Below are positions 10,647 through 20,404 of a stretch of 22,213 nt of DNA, piece after piece. Positions within the stretch are counted from its first letter, which is position 1. Each line of letters begins with the position of its first letter. This DNA is from Conidiobolus incongruus B7586 (lineage: Eukaryota; Entomophthoromycota; Entomophthoromycetes; Entomophthorales; Conidiobolaceae): NCBI GenBank assembly GCA_000697335.1, contig JNEM01015857.1:1-22213 (forward strand). The letters run 5' to 3'. The position numbers and the translations under genes are program-made. Below the pieces are notes generated by a model. The model searched no databases. It was given only the letters and a program-made list of their open reading frames with translations, and was not told where the DNA came from.

Positions 10647-10980
10647 TGTCACGGGCCGGAAGACCCGTTCGTCCTTAACAATTCAATTCATTCGAGAACT
10701 CCTTCACAGATCCACCTGCAACGTGACCACAAAATACACCCGAGCAATACAATCAATCGTTCCATCCGACGTACGGCTAGTACGCTGGGAAGACACGTCA
10801 AACAAACTATAAATATGCCGAATGCAACCAAGTTATCACGTCGGCCCTCTTCCTGGGGTACAGCCCAATAATCCATGTTAAATAATAAATTACCCCTTTT
10901 ATATCACCAAACAGGTGCCGTCCCGGAAGACGACTATTTACTTAAAAGTTATTGGACACTTGACTTCCCAGCCAGTGTCA
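10647..10980. mobile_element. Solo LTR-like GC-rich island
   Basis: A 334-bp block that is far richer in G/C than its surroundings begins TGTCACGGG and ends AGTGTCA, giving the TG...CA ends of a long terminal repeat. It is flanked by ATAT on both sides (10643-10646 and 10981-10984), a possible 4-bp target duplication, although chance is hard to exclude in this background. A TATA-like string (CTATAAATA) at about 10807 would suit an LTR promoter. No second copy and no internal element genes are in the window, so it would be a solo LTR, most likely of the Ty3/Gypsy or Ty1/Copia kind. It looks comparatively young because it has not drifted to the AT content of its flanks. A non-autonomous DNA element is the main alternative. 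Confidence 0.45.
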
Positions 10981-10984
10981 ATAT

Positions 10985-11744
10985 ATTTCAATCTTTCTAT
11001 TTTTTAATTACTATCTAGATTATATTTATTATATTCAATAATAAAATATTTCAATAAATACGAAATCATTATAAACATTTTAAAAAAATTTATAATTAAT
11101 ATATTTTAAGTAAAATATTTGAACCTCATTAAAATAGAAAAATGATATATTTATAAATTTAAGATTTGATAGTAATATAATATGATTTTTTAGAGAGAAA
11201 TATGAAATTGTTATACTAAAATGAAATATTCGAATTTCTATAAAAAATTTATTTCATAAGTTCTTATTCAAATTTAATCATAAGTAATATGATTTTATCA
11301 ACAATATATCATAATTTTATTGAATATTTAGTGACATTAATCACAATATTATAAATTGAATATCTATTTTACTGAGAATTCAAATTCTAATATAACATTA
11401 TAAAGTTTCAAACATGATGTCATGAAATAGTAATAATTTTGAAGAATTTTAATTTTTTCATCAAAAATATAAATTTTGATATAAAAAATATTATTTTTTT
11501 TTATATTTATTGAGAAATAGATAGAAAATAATAAAATTTTAATAAAAATTGGTTAAAATATGATAATTTATTTTAACAAATATAATATACGTATATTCTA
11601 ATAAAACTAAAAACAAATTTATTATAATAAAAATAATAATATTTTTATTAAATCAAAAATATATACTACAAAATCGTTTTAATAATATTCAAACTATTAA
11701 AATGAAATCAAAACCTAATCTAAATAAAGCTATACCATATCAAA
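10985..11744. other. AT-rich spacer, nothing recognised
   Basis: This stretch lies between the LTR-like island and the 3' end of the lipase gene. It is very rich in A/T and stop-dense on both strands. It contains no recognisable gene or RNA. Confidence 0.6.
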
Positions 11745-13750
11745 CTAACAAAATTGTTCACTTAATATCAATTGCTCAATACCCTTTTCATACTTCTTGG
11801 GATTGTGGTCACTGATCATCGTACTTCCGAATTTGATCTCTGCAAAGTATTCTTCAATGTGGTCAACTCTGTGGAGCATCGTTTGATTGGAAGTATCTTT
11901 GGGTAAGATGACGTAAACATTACCGGGTGGGTATAGCTTTTCTGACTGCATGTCAGCTCGCATGGTTTTAATAAGTGATAAGAACCATGGGTAAGGGTCG
12001 AACCCATGACTCTCCTCCTTGATCTCGTCTTTAGGAATGTGGCTCCAGTGATTTGATTTGAACCAGAAAACCCTTTTCAGGATTGTCCTGACGAGTTTTG
12101 GTTCAACAGACAGGGAATCAGAGATATTTTTAAAGTCTCTGATGAGACCCAGGGAAATGTAGGGCACACAGTCCATATTATAAATGATAGATGTAACCAA
12201 TCCTTGGGTGTATTGAATACCATCAAGGTTGAAGCATCCCATCGTACCGTAAGTGTAGCAGTGGATTGGTCGGTTTACAGGCAGTCCACTCTCCTCACTT
12301 GTGAGGAACAAGTTGGGAGCGGCGCATTTGGACCAGAGAACTGATAACAAACTTGCAACACCGCCACCTAATGAGTGACCACAAAGTGTGAGGGAGTATT
12401 TTGGGTAATCTTCCAGTGCTTTGCGAACTGAGCACAGTAACTGAGAATTTGGTGCAGATAATTTTTTAGCACATTTAAGAGCACCTGAATGAGTGAAAAA
12501 TTCGCAGTATGGTGTCTTCACGGGTTCATAGTCGCACACCAGATCCGTGATCAAATCTGAAAGTCCCAAAGTGCCTCGACATGCTACAACTACAGATTTA
12601 AGACGATGGTCGATGCAGACATAGTGGACAATTTCTCCTTGGCTAAGAGGTGACGAGTATACGATGGAATCTTCCGTAAGTTCCAAATGTAGCTGAAAAT
12701 GTATGGTAGATGACGGTGTATGATCAAGCAAGTCATGCCACCTGTCATTTCCAATCCCAAACCATCGCATAAAGCTCAGTCCGTAGGAAGCGGAGGAGTA
12801 CCGCATGAACCGCTGGATTAAAAATGCTTTGCATTGTATCGATTGAACATCAAAGTGATCATGATAATTAGTTGATAGTGAGCAATTGGAAGAGCATAAC
12901 ACTAGCTCTTTGTGTAGAGCTTCATTTTCAGTTGACTCATTGGTGATCAAAAACCTAGTGGGATAAGTGATGCACTTTTTAGATCCCTTATAATATTGGT
13001 CCAATTTCAGTTTCTTAGCAGTCTCTGTAGGAGGTGGATCTGACGTAACTAACTGCAGGAACATATAAGCTGTTAGAGCTTTGGTTAATTTTGGAATAAA
13101 GCTATCAGAATTTGCTGAAGAATGGTTGTAAAACTCTCGGTCAATTAATGTGATAAGGGTTGCTAAAGCTTGTGAAGTCTCTGTTGACCCGAAGATCGCA
13201 TCGATTATAGCCACTGATTCATGCGCTAACTAGATCAAAGGAGTTAGCTTGAGTTGATTAGTTGATTAATGCATAACATACCCATAGACTACCATTTACT
13301 ACCCTTTCAACAAGGGTGAATCCCGAAATGGTAAATAACTCCATGAGGGTGAATGTGGAGTGAATAAACTTAATTCCAGTCTCTGTATCCTTATGCCAGT
13401 TTGCTGGGATGAGCTTTTTTTCATCAGGACTAAGTATCTTGGTTAGTATTAATGTGATCTTTAAGAGTTGGATAGTTGGTTGCAGCATACCTAATTGTGA
13501 CGCAGGAGCTAATAGTGGATGATAGCAGTAGCTTCACACGTCGATCTTGAGCCAATTTCAACAGATTGATCAAATACGACCGGGTGTGCTCCATGATGTC
13601 AATGGTGACGGATTGTAAAGGAAGCCACACCTTGTCCAGCCACAAATAAACTGTGCCAATACTCAGCTGAAGCAGCTTAGCTATTTGGGATACTAATGCG
13701 GCATTTTTAGGATCTAATAAATACCGCGATGTAAGTGCACCGTTATTCAT
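11745..13750 (-). CDS. Class 3 (diacylglycerol-type) lipase, three exons
   Basis: This is an alpha/beta-hydrolase of 630 residues after splicing, most like fungal sn1-specific diacylglycerol lipases, which release a fatty acid from diacylglycerol at membranes. Exons on the minus strand: 13750-13491, 13429-13282, 13229-11745 (260 + 148 + 1485 nt, in frame). The two introns are 61 and 52 bp, with GTATGC/GTATGT donors, CTAAC branch-like motifs and TAG acceptors. Motifs: A-C-R-G-T at about 352-356 (oxyanion region), nucleophile Ser422 in G-H-S-L-G-G-G, probable Asp489 in M-D-C-V-P-Y, and probable His611 in M-I-S-D-H-N-P-K-K-Y near the C terminus, as in DAG lipases. The first 140 residues are helical and partly hydrophobic and may contact membrane. 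The large exon has no ATG at its left end, only GTG, which supports the upstream exons. An in-frame TAA directly precedes the chosen ATG. Confidence 0.88.
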
Positions 13751-15914
13751 TTACGAATATTAACTAGGTGATAATCTTTGAATAGTATATTGAAGAAATA
13801 AAAGAAAAGAAAAGAATTAATTAAAATTAATCAAAAGATGATGTTAAGAAAAATTTTTCAAAAACAACAGTTAATTTAACTCCCTTAAGCCCCTTAATCA
13901 ATTTAAATTTGTCAATTGTAGAAGTATTGAATTGGATGGGATTATCACTTTAATAGCTAACAAATTGTCTTGAATGAATCTACTTTATCACAGATTGATA
14001 AATATATATATTCTATAAATTTTAAAATCCTCTAATTGCCACAGTATTTAATATCACAATAAGTTTTAAGTGCTGATATTTTCCAAATTTCAGACTGACC
14101 AAAAGGAAAAATCCAAAGTTTTTTAATAAAATCTGATAAATTAAAAATTGGTCAAATTAATAAAAACTCAGTTCATCAAGATCCCAGCGTTCTTTAAATA
14201 CCAGATGGTGATACATTAATTTAAATAAAATAAATCATACCATTTTCTTTAATTAATCCCTCAAAAATGTGATGAAAGCTATCTTTTCAAAATTGGGATT
14301 AAAAGAAATAGAAAACGTGACTAACTTTTTTGATCCGACCAATCATATTATAATATAAGTTGTCTAAATATTTGAGTTTGGAGAGAGATAAACGATCCAT
14401 TATATCATAAAGATACGAATTCTTAAAAATGCTAATTGTGTTTTGGTAAATCCTAGACCAATTATGTTTTACAATTGTTTATATTGTTAATTTTATTATT
14501 TGAGAGGTTTGAGTGATAATGTCAGTATGATTTATGTTGATTATTTATTTTCATTAAATATTTATCTGTTTACCTAATAAATCCTTCACTTATAATGTTA
14601 AATCAAAGTGATAGCGGATTTAAAGAGGTTGACTCATTATAATGGATTGTGTGGTAAGGATTAATACTTGATAATAAATAATTTAAAATATAAAATGAAA
14701 AAATCTGATTCGTTTTTAAGAGTTTCTCCTATAAAATGTTATCAACTCATTGATTCATCTAAATAATTATATTTATCAAGTGTTTTAAAGTTATTTACAT
14801 TTTATATTTTCATGTCTTTTGAATATTTTTATACAATCAATATTAATTATTTTACACTCGGAAAGATGTCAGATTTATTTTATATTCAATTCTAAAAATA
14901 CATACAATCATATCAATTATATTGTTTAATATAAAAACTAATTCCTTAAAACACTTTGATTGATTGATTTTAAAAGTTGAAAGAAATATAAAACTAGTAT
15001 TTACTAGATTCTTAACCAATCAATTTAAATTAATTACGAATTCTATTATTAACACAATTCATCCTGTTTAATTCTAATATTGAAAGAATTATCCAAAGTT
15101 TGAGAGTTCACATAACAAAATTAGTAATTCGTATTCGAAATTTTTATTTTCATTGAAATTGTATACTTAAACTTTTGGACAATTTTAATTATCTGCTCTT
15201 TGGAAACATTTTCAACTTTTCAATTCTTTGAATACTTATTTTAGGAAATAGTTGATTAAATTCAACCAATAAACAATGATTATTGAAAATTAAAGGATAT
15301 AAATTCCAGATTTAACAGTATGATTTTTTTAAACTATTGCAGTTCAATAAAATATTGAGAGCTTTGATCATATTTTTGTATCTAATTATATTATAATATC
15401 CTAAGCTATCATTAAATGAGGCCAAATATATTAGTAATTAAGGAAATAGCTATAAAATAATATATTGTTGGAATTTTTTAAAAATCCAAATTTATCTTTT
15501 AACCAATTTAGCAATTTAATATTGCTAAATTTCCTTAATTTAATATTTTGACTTGGACAAAAATTTATTCAGACTCCATATTTCTAATAATTGCTGAAGA
15601 TTGATTTTTATTGACAAGATATTGATAATCAAATAATTCATTCATTAATTAAAAATACTATATTAGTATTATAATGAATATTCGATGTTAAATATTAAAA
15701 CAATAATTAAAAACTTTTTTAAATATCAAAGAAAAAAAACGTCATAAGTAATTAAAATGACTCAATTCAGAATTAAAAGCGATTAAATGACTTGGATTAA
15801 GTTCCCATAAATTAATTTGACTGAATTAAAATATAGTATAAATTACAAATTTAAATCCAAGCATTTGATAATATAAAATAAATTTTAATCAATCCAAATA
15901 CTTAATTATTAATT
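13751..15914. other. Gene-free AT-rich intergenic region
   Basis: About 2.2 kb separate the divergent lipase and rhodanese genes and should contain both promoters. I see no open frame with coding character, no tRNA and no transposon motif. The only clear structure is the hairpin at 15505-15531, listed separately. A TATAAATT string at about 15837-15844, some 75 bp upstream of the rhodanese ATG, could be a TATA box, but such strings are common here. Confidence 0.55.
15505..15531. repeat. Perfect 11-bp inverted repeat (hairpin)
   Basis: The arms at 15505-15515 and 15521-15531 are perfect reverse complements around a 5-nt loop. Each arm contains TAGC/GCTA, so this is not just AT self-complementarity. 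There is no T-tract, and the distance to the nearest gene (about 385 bp) gives no clear role. Confidence 0.5.
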
Positions 15915-16412
15915 ATGTTAAAATACGCTAAAAACTTCAATTTAATTAGACGTTCCATTAGATTCAACACTGTTCAATATCAGTACCAATATCAATGCCA
16001 GATCAGTCGCAATTTCACTTATTCAAGATCATTTTTAAGTGTTCAAACTTTACCCATTGTCGAGATTGACGAACTTGTCAAAGTCATTAATAATGAATCT
16101 GGTACCAAAGCCACATTAATCGACGTTAGGGAAGTACATGAACATAAGGAAGGTGCAATTCCCACCGCAAAATTGGTTCCCGTTGGCGAGTTAGAAGCCG
16201 CTTTAAAGCTCAATGCTAAAGAATTTGAAAGCAAGTACGGCTTCAAGAAGCCCTCTCCTGAAGATTCTATTATTTTCCACTGTCGCTCCGGTGTCAGAAG
16301 TCAGAAAGCTACGGAATTAGCTACTCAATTGGGCTTTAAAAATTCTAGAAATTATAAGGGTAGCTATCTCGAATTCTCTCAAAAGCAACCTAATTTAATC
16401 GTTAAAAATTAA
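15915..16412 (+). CDS. Mitochondrial single-domain rhodanese (thiosulfate sulfurtransferase)
   Basis: This intronless gene of 165 residues encodes one rhodanese domain, which transfers a sulfane sulfur from donors such as thiosulfate or glutathione persulfide to an acceptor. Residues 1 to about 45 are rich in Arg, Ser and Phe and lack acidic residues, as in a mitochondrial presequence. They include a short Q-Y repeat (Q-Y-Q-Y-Q-Y-Q) at 21-27. The domain shows L-I-D-V-R-E at 68-73, the persulfide-forming Cys123 and the active-site loop C-R-S-G-V-R-S (123-129). It ends with Y-K-G-S-Y-L-E-F-S (148-156), close to the Y-x-G-S-W-x-E-W ending of TSTD1/Rdl-type proteins. Length is typical of that subgroup. 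The ATG at 15915 is the first Met and is needed to include the presequence. It converges with the PPR gene, with 139 bp between stop codons. Confidence 0.93.
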   Translation: MLKYAKNFNLIRRSIRFNTVQYQYQYQCQISRNFTYSRSFLSVQTLPIVEIDELVKVINNESGTKATLIDVREVHEHKEGAIPTAKLVPVGELEAALKLNAKEFESKYGFKKPSPEDSIIFHCRSGVRSQKATELATQLGFKNSRNYKGSYLEFSQKQPNLIVKN

Positions 16413-16534
16413 TCATTATTAAATTCAATATTTTTAATAATTTCTCTATATATATTTTTTATTAAATTTTGAATTATATAATAATATATCATAGACCTAA
16501 TTTATTTTAAAATTTAAATAATTTTTTTAAAAAG

Positions 16535-16540
16535 TTTATT
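16535..16540 (-). terminator. AATAAA poly(A) signal candidate for the PPR gene
   Basis: On the minus strand an AATAAA hexamer occurs about 12 bp after the PPR stop codon, within the 139-bp gap shared with the convergent rhodanese gene. A/T richness makes chance occurrence easy. Confidence 0.35.
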
Positions 16541-16551
16541 AATTAAAAAAT

Positions 16552-19014
16552 CTATAACGATTTAGCGGATTCTTCTAATCGTTCTAATAATTCAGGATGG
16601 TGATTTTGAATAAATAATTTTAGAAGTTCAAACTCTTCGCAATGGATGAATTTGAGTCGACTGTAAATGGGTTGAATGAGATCGTAGCGGAATAATGATT
16701 TATCCAAATGCATGCGATTGATTACTAGATTCAAAATGGTCTGGTACTCCTTGAGCTTGAACAGACAGATGGAATACGTTGTGAATACCTCTTCAGTGTT
16801 GATATCGTGTTTAGGGTAAGTATTGCAAAGACGGTTGAACTCTTCAATGAATTTTGAGGGGGCGAAGACATTCACGGCACTGAACAGATAGCTGCGAATG
16901 ATAAATTTATTAATACTGGATTTAGAGTGAGCTTCCAACTGGTTAAAAATTTCAATGACTTTGTCATATTTTTCAAATTTGTGATAACCGAACATAAAAT
17001 TTTGTAAAATGAATGCATCAGCTTGTAAATTGAAGGGCTCAGATTGGAATCTTTGAATCTCACGCTCCATTTGATCGATACTTCCACTCTTAATGGCTTC
17101 AACTAAAAATATTGACCATGTCCTGTGGTTGGGGCGACAGTCTGGGTATTTCTCGGAAGCTGCCACTGCCTGCTCCAATATCTTATCTGCCGAGAGTATC
17201 ATGTCGCGTCTTGCATATCCGGTAATAATATGATTGTACATTTGGATAACAGGAGCTACCTTATAAGTATGAAGTGCCTTATTGAAAAATGCGATCGTAT
17301 CACTCAAATTTTCGTTGTATGCAAAGCCATAAAGCATGGTGGCAATGAGTCTAGAATCGGGTTGTAGTTTTTGGGAGTCGACCATTTGATAAAATTCCTT
17401 CTTGGCAATTTTCCAGTTTCTCATTCGAATCTGAGTGCGTAAATAAATGTCAAATGAGTAAGCGTCAATTGGGATTCTGTGGCGCTTCATCAAGTTATAG
17501 ACCTCTATGCTCTTTTCGTAATTTCTGACCTTGAGATAATAATGCATGAGATTGTTGTAACTGTCTGTATTGGGCTTGAGACCTATTTCGAGAGCTTGAG
17601 CTAGAAGTTTTTTAGCAACTTCAGGAGCATTCAGTTTATAACTAAGGTCGACGAGTATATTATAAATTTGGATATGCTGAGCGATTTTACTATTACGCAT
17701 TTTTTCCAACACTTGCAAAGCACCTGGTAAATCGAGCTTGTCATGATAATAACTAAGTAGTATGGAATAAGTCATCCATGTACTTTGAACACCATTGGAT
17801 TGAAATTCTTCAATTAATCTGGTGGCTGATTCAATATCTCCTTTTTTGATGTATCCCTTCATTAAAGTGTGGTAAAAATATAAATTGGGTTGAATTCCTT
17901 TAGATTTTAAAAATTCAAAAATTTTCAAACCAAAATCTAAATCAGTGATATGGCTATTCATCATAATATTTTCAATAACTAAGTTGTTTGAGGTAATATT
18001 AGCGTCACTAAATTGTTGTTTATATAACTGATCTATTTTTTCTATTTGTCCCAACTGTAAGTAACCGGTGATTAAAGCTGCATAGACATAATCATCAGGT
18101 TCAATATTTAATTCCTTCATCTTTTGTATTAATTTTTCAGCGGATTCGATTCTACCATGCTTGCAGTAAACATCAATGGTAGAGGTTAAGAGTTTTTGAT
18201 TGAGAGACTCTTCAAAATGACTGGAGAGATATTCAATTAGCTGATCAATGGCGTGGAGACGATCGTATTCGCCCAAGAATTTGACAAGAGGCATGGCAGT
18301 AGAAAAATAAATAGGATAATGACCCTTTTGAATTACATCTAAAAATGATATAATGAACGACAAATTACCTTCCATAACGGCTAACATCATCAAATTGTTT
18401 AAAGTGAGTGCACTGTAACCACCCTGATAATCGTCACCTTTAGATATAATATCCATAATTTTAGGTGCCAAGTTCCACGAACTAATCATAGAAATATTAG
18501 CAATGAAATTATTCATCAAATCCTGATTGAATTGGGTCAATCGACTTGGAACTAAGATCTTTTCCTCAACAATAAGTTGCAATATTTTGCTCTGATTACG
18601 AAGTGATCTCTTCGTCTCGGAATTGGGCATCGAACTCTGGGATTTGTGGTGTTTAAGTTGTAAAATAGAATCGCAGAGCTCTTTAACGTATCCTAAATAC
18701 CATTCAATCGGTAGTTCATTCTCCATTTCAGGATTCTCTTGCGTCAATTTGGCATAGTTATTGTAAATAACTTCTGTGGAATGAAGCTTCAAATCGAGAT
18801 CAGGGTGTAATTTAAGTTCGGTTTTGATCTTAGTAGATGGTAATTCAGCACATGGCAGTTTCGTATCATGAGGATGCGGACATTTGCAAGAATGTGACCT
18901 TATTCCGTAATACTGAGTTATTGGGTAATTTCTGAACCCGATAGAATTAATTCGACTAAAATTGAAAGAAATTTTACTCAGTTTTAAATATTGTAATCGC
19001 GTTATTTTTAGCAT
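16552..19014 (-). CDS. Mitochondrial P-type PPR protein
   Basis: This is an uninterrupted 820-codon gene. The N terminus (about residues 1-40) is basic, rich in Arg/Lys/Ser and without acidic residues, consistent with a mitochondrial targeting sequence. It is followed by a Cys/His-containing patch (C-K-C-P-H-P-H, about 43-49) and a polar linker. From about residue 270 to 640 there are eight or nine degenerate 35-residue pentatricopeptide repeats. Clear units start near G-R-I-E-S-A-E-K (287), G-D-I-E-S-A-T-R (392), P-G-A-L-Q-V-L-E (430) and Y-E-K-S-I-E-V-Y (499), with the usual P-D/N at unit ends (I-E-P-D-D, I-Q-P-N, L-K-P-N-T). The rest is helical. PPR proteins bind organellar RNA base by base and control its stability, processing or translation. 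The mitochondrial RNA target cannot be named. The minus-strand ATG at 19014 is the only sensible start. Confidence 0.9.
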   Translation of the reverse strand: MLKITRLQYLKLSKISFNFSRINSIGFRNYPITQYYGIRSHSCKCPHPHDTKLPCAELPSTKIKTELKLHPDLDLKLHSTEVIYNNYAKLTQENPEMENELPIEWYLGYVKELCDSILQLKHHKSQSSMPNSETKRSLRNQSKILQLIVEEKILVPSRLTQFNQDLMNNFIANISMISSWNLAPKIMDIISKGDDYQGGYSALTLNNLMMLAVMEGNLSFIISFLDVIQKGHYPIYFSTAMPLVKFLGEYDRLHAIDQLIEYLSSHFEESLNQKLLTSTIDVYCKHGRIESAEKLIQKMKELNIEPDDYVYAALITGYLQLGQIEKIDQLYKQQFSDANITSNNLVIENIMMNSHITDLDFGLKIFEFLKSKGIQPNLYFYHTLMKGYIKKGDIESATRLIEEFQSNGVQSTWMTYSILLSYYHDKLDLPGALQVLEKMRNSKIAQHIQIYNILVDLSYKLNAPEVAKKLLAQALEIGLKPNTDSYNNLMHYYLKVRNYEKSIEVYNLMKRHRIPIDAYSFDIYLRTQIRMRNWKIAKKEFYQMVDSQKLQPDSRLIATMLYGFAYNENLSDTIAFFNKALHTYKVAPVIQMYNHIITGYARRDMILSADKILEQAVAASEKYPDCRPNHRTWSIFLVEAIKSGSIDQMEREIQRFQSEPFNLQADAFILQNFMFGYHKFEKYDKVIEIFNQLEAHSKSSINKFIIRSYLFSAVNVFAPSKFIEEFNRLCNTYPKHDINTEEVFTTYSICLFKLKEYQTILNLVINRMHLDKSLFRYDLIQPIYSRLKFIHCEEFELLKLFIQNHHPELLERLEESAKSL

Positions 19015-20170
19015 TTTAAATAATCTAAAAGTTTAAAAAAATATATTTGAACAAATATGAAAAAAAATTTATAGTATTTAGTTTTTTAATGATATTGAAT
19101 TTTTTTAATTAAATTGTAATTATATTTATATTTATATATGTATATATATATATTTCTTGTTTTACATTTCTTCAACAATGGAAAATCTTGATTTAATTGA
19201 TTGTTACAATATTTAATATTATGGGATTGTGTTTCAATTTCTAATCATTCACTTTTATTATGAAATCTGAGTAACCAAATGATTACTCACAAAAAGTTAA
19301 TAATAAAAAATTGCAGTAAAATAAATGATTTTAACCAGATTGTAATAACTGTGTTATATTTAGTAAGAAATCAATTGCTTTAATTATTTTTTGTAATATA
19401 CCTGAATCTTATAAACAATTTTAAAACTTTGAAAATGATCAAATTTATCAAAATATATATTTTATTTCAGATAAAGATCCTTACCAAAATTTTTAACAAT
19501 TTTAATTCAACTAGTTTTTAATCTACTACTGAATATAGTATATTATAATTTAAAATATTTAATAAAAATAAAAGAGCATTAGAAAACATTATCAGTTACT
19601 TTAAAAGCATTGAATAAAATATATTAATGATATAATAAAGTTTGAAAATTAAATATAAGTATAATTTTAATTAAAATATTCCTATTTAATAAATAATTGG
19701 ATTAAGTTATTACCTTAGATTTAAAATGGGAAATTTTATAATTTCTGATATTTCAAACATATTATTAGTTTCTAATATTAAAATATATACCGAATAGTTA
19801 AAATATATATAGTTCTATATTATATATATAATATTTTTTAATTAAAAAATTAACTTTTTAAAATTTGTTATTTAATTTTAATTAAATGAAAAAATAATCA
19901 TCAAAAGTTTTTTATTTCAATATTAATAAAACTTAAATATAAATCCTTTAAAGTTATTTAAAATTCACAACCTTTTAATAATAAAACATTATTTAAATCA
20001 TTTATTCATCACTAATTAAATTATTTTCAAGCTTAAAGAGAAATTATCTAAAATTTATCAAAATTTTAAAAATTAATTTTAATTGTAATTTTTGTGATTA
20101 TTAAAATAATAAAATATATATTAAAAGATATTTTTTTATTTTAGTTAAAAAATTATTAAAATATTTTAAA
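19015..20170. other. Extremely AT-rich spacer
   Basis: This is the upstream region of the PPR gene and the approach to the transposon relics. It has a TA-rich microsatellite at about 19128-19152. All frames are stop-dense and nothing else is recognisable. Confidence 0.6.
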
Positions 20171-20175
20171 ATTAG

Positions 20176-20404
20176 TTATATACTAACCTATAAAAGTAAG
20201 TTATAAAATCAAAAATATATATAATTTAATTAATAACTAAATTAATTATATATATTAAATTACTTAAAACTATAATATATAATTAAGATATATTATTTAA
20301 TAATAAATAAATATATTTAGATATATTTAATAAACTATTAACAAAAATATTAACCTTTAAATTTAATTAAGGTAAGTTATAAATTTGCAGGTTTTTGAGA
20401 TAAA
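20176..20404 (+). repeat. Left terminal inverted repeat of Tc1 copy 1
   Basis: This arm pairs with 21529-21754 in reverse complement. Two blocks of about 45-50 bp are well conserved (20176-20220 and 20354-20404). The middle has diverged but kept almost the same length. Confidence 0.7.

Noticed and set aside
10688-10876. A 62-codon minus-strand open frame in the GC-rich island
   Set aside because: It lies inside the LTR-like block, where higher GC lowers stop frequency. It has no known motif.
11745-13214. Lipase starting at the GTG at 13214 as a 489-residue protein
   Set aside because: GTG is not a normal nuclear start. Two upstream exons with good splice signals join in frame and supply an ATG at 13750 preceded by an in-frame stop.
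13258-13488. A separate small gene from ATG at 13488
   Set aside because: The middle part (13429-13282) is exon 2 of the lipase. The apparent ATG and N-terminal residues fall in intron 1.
16043-16246. Minus-strand open frame inside the rhodanese gene, and similar small frames within the PPR gene
   Set aside because: These are antisense or out-of-frame shadows of clearly functional genes.
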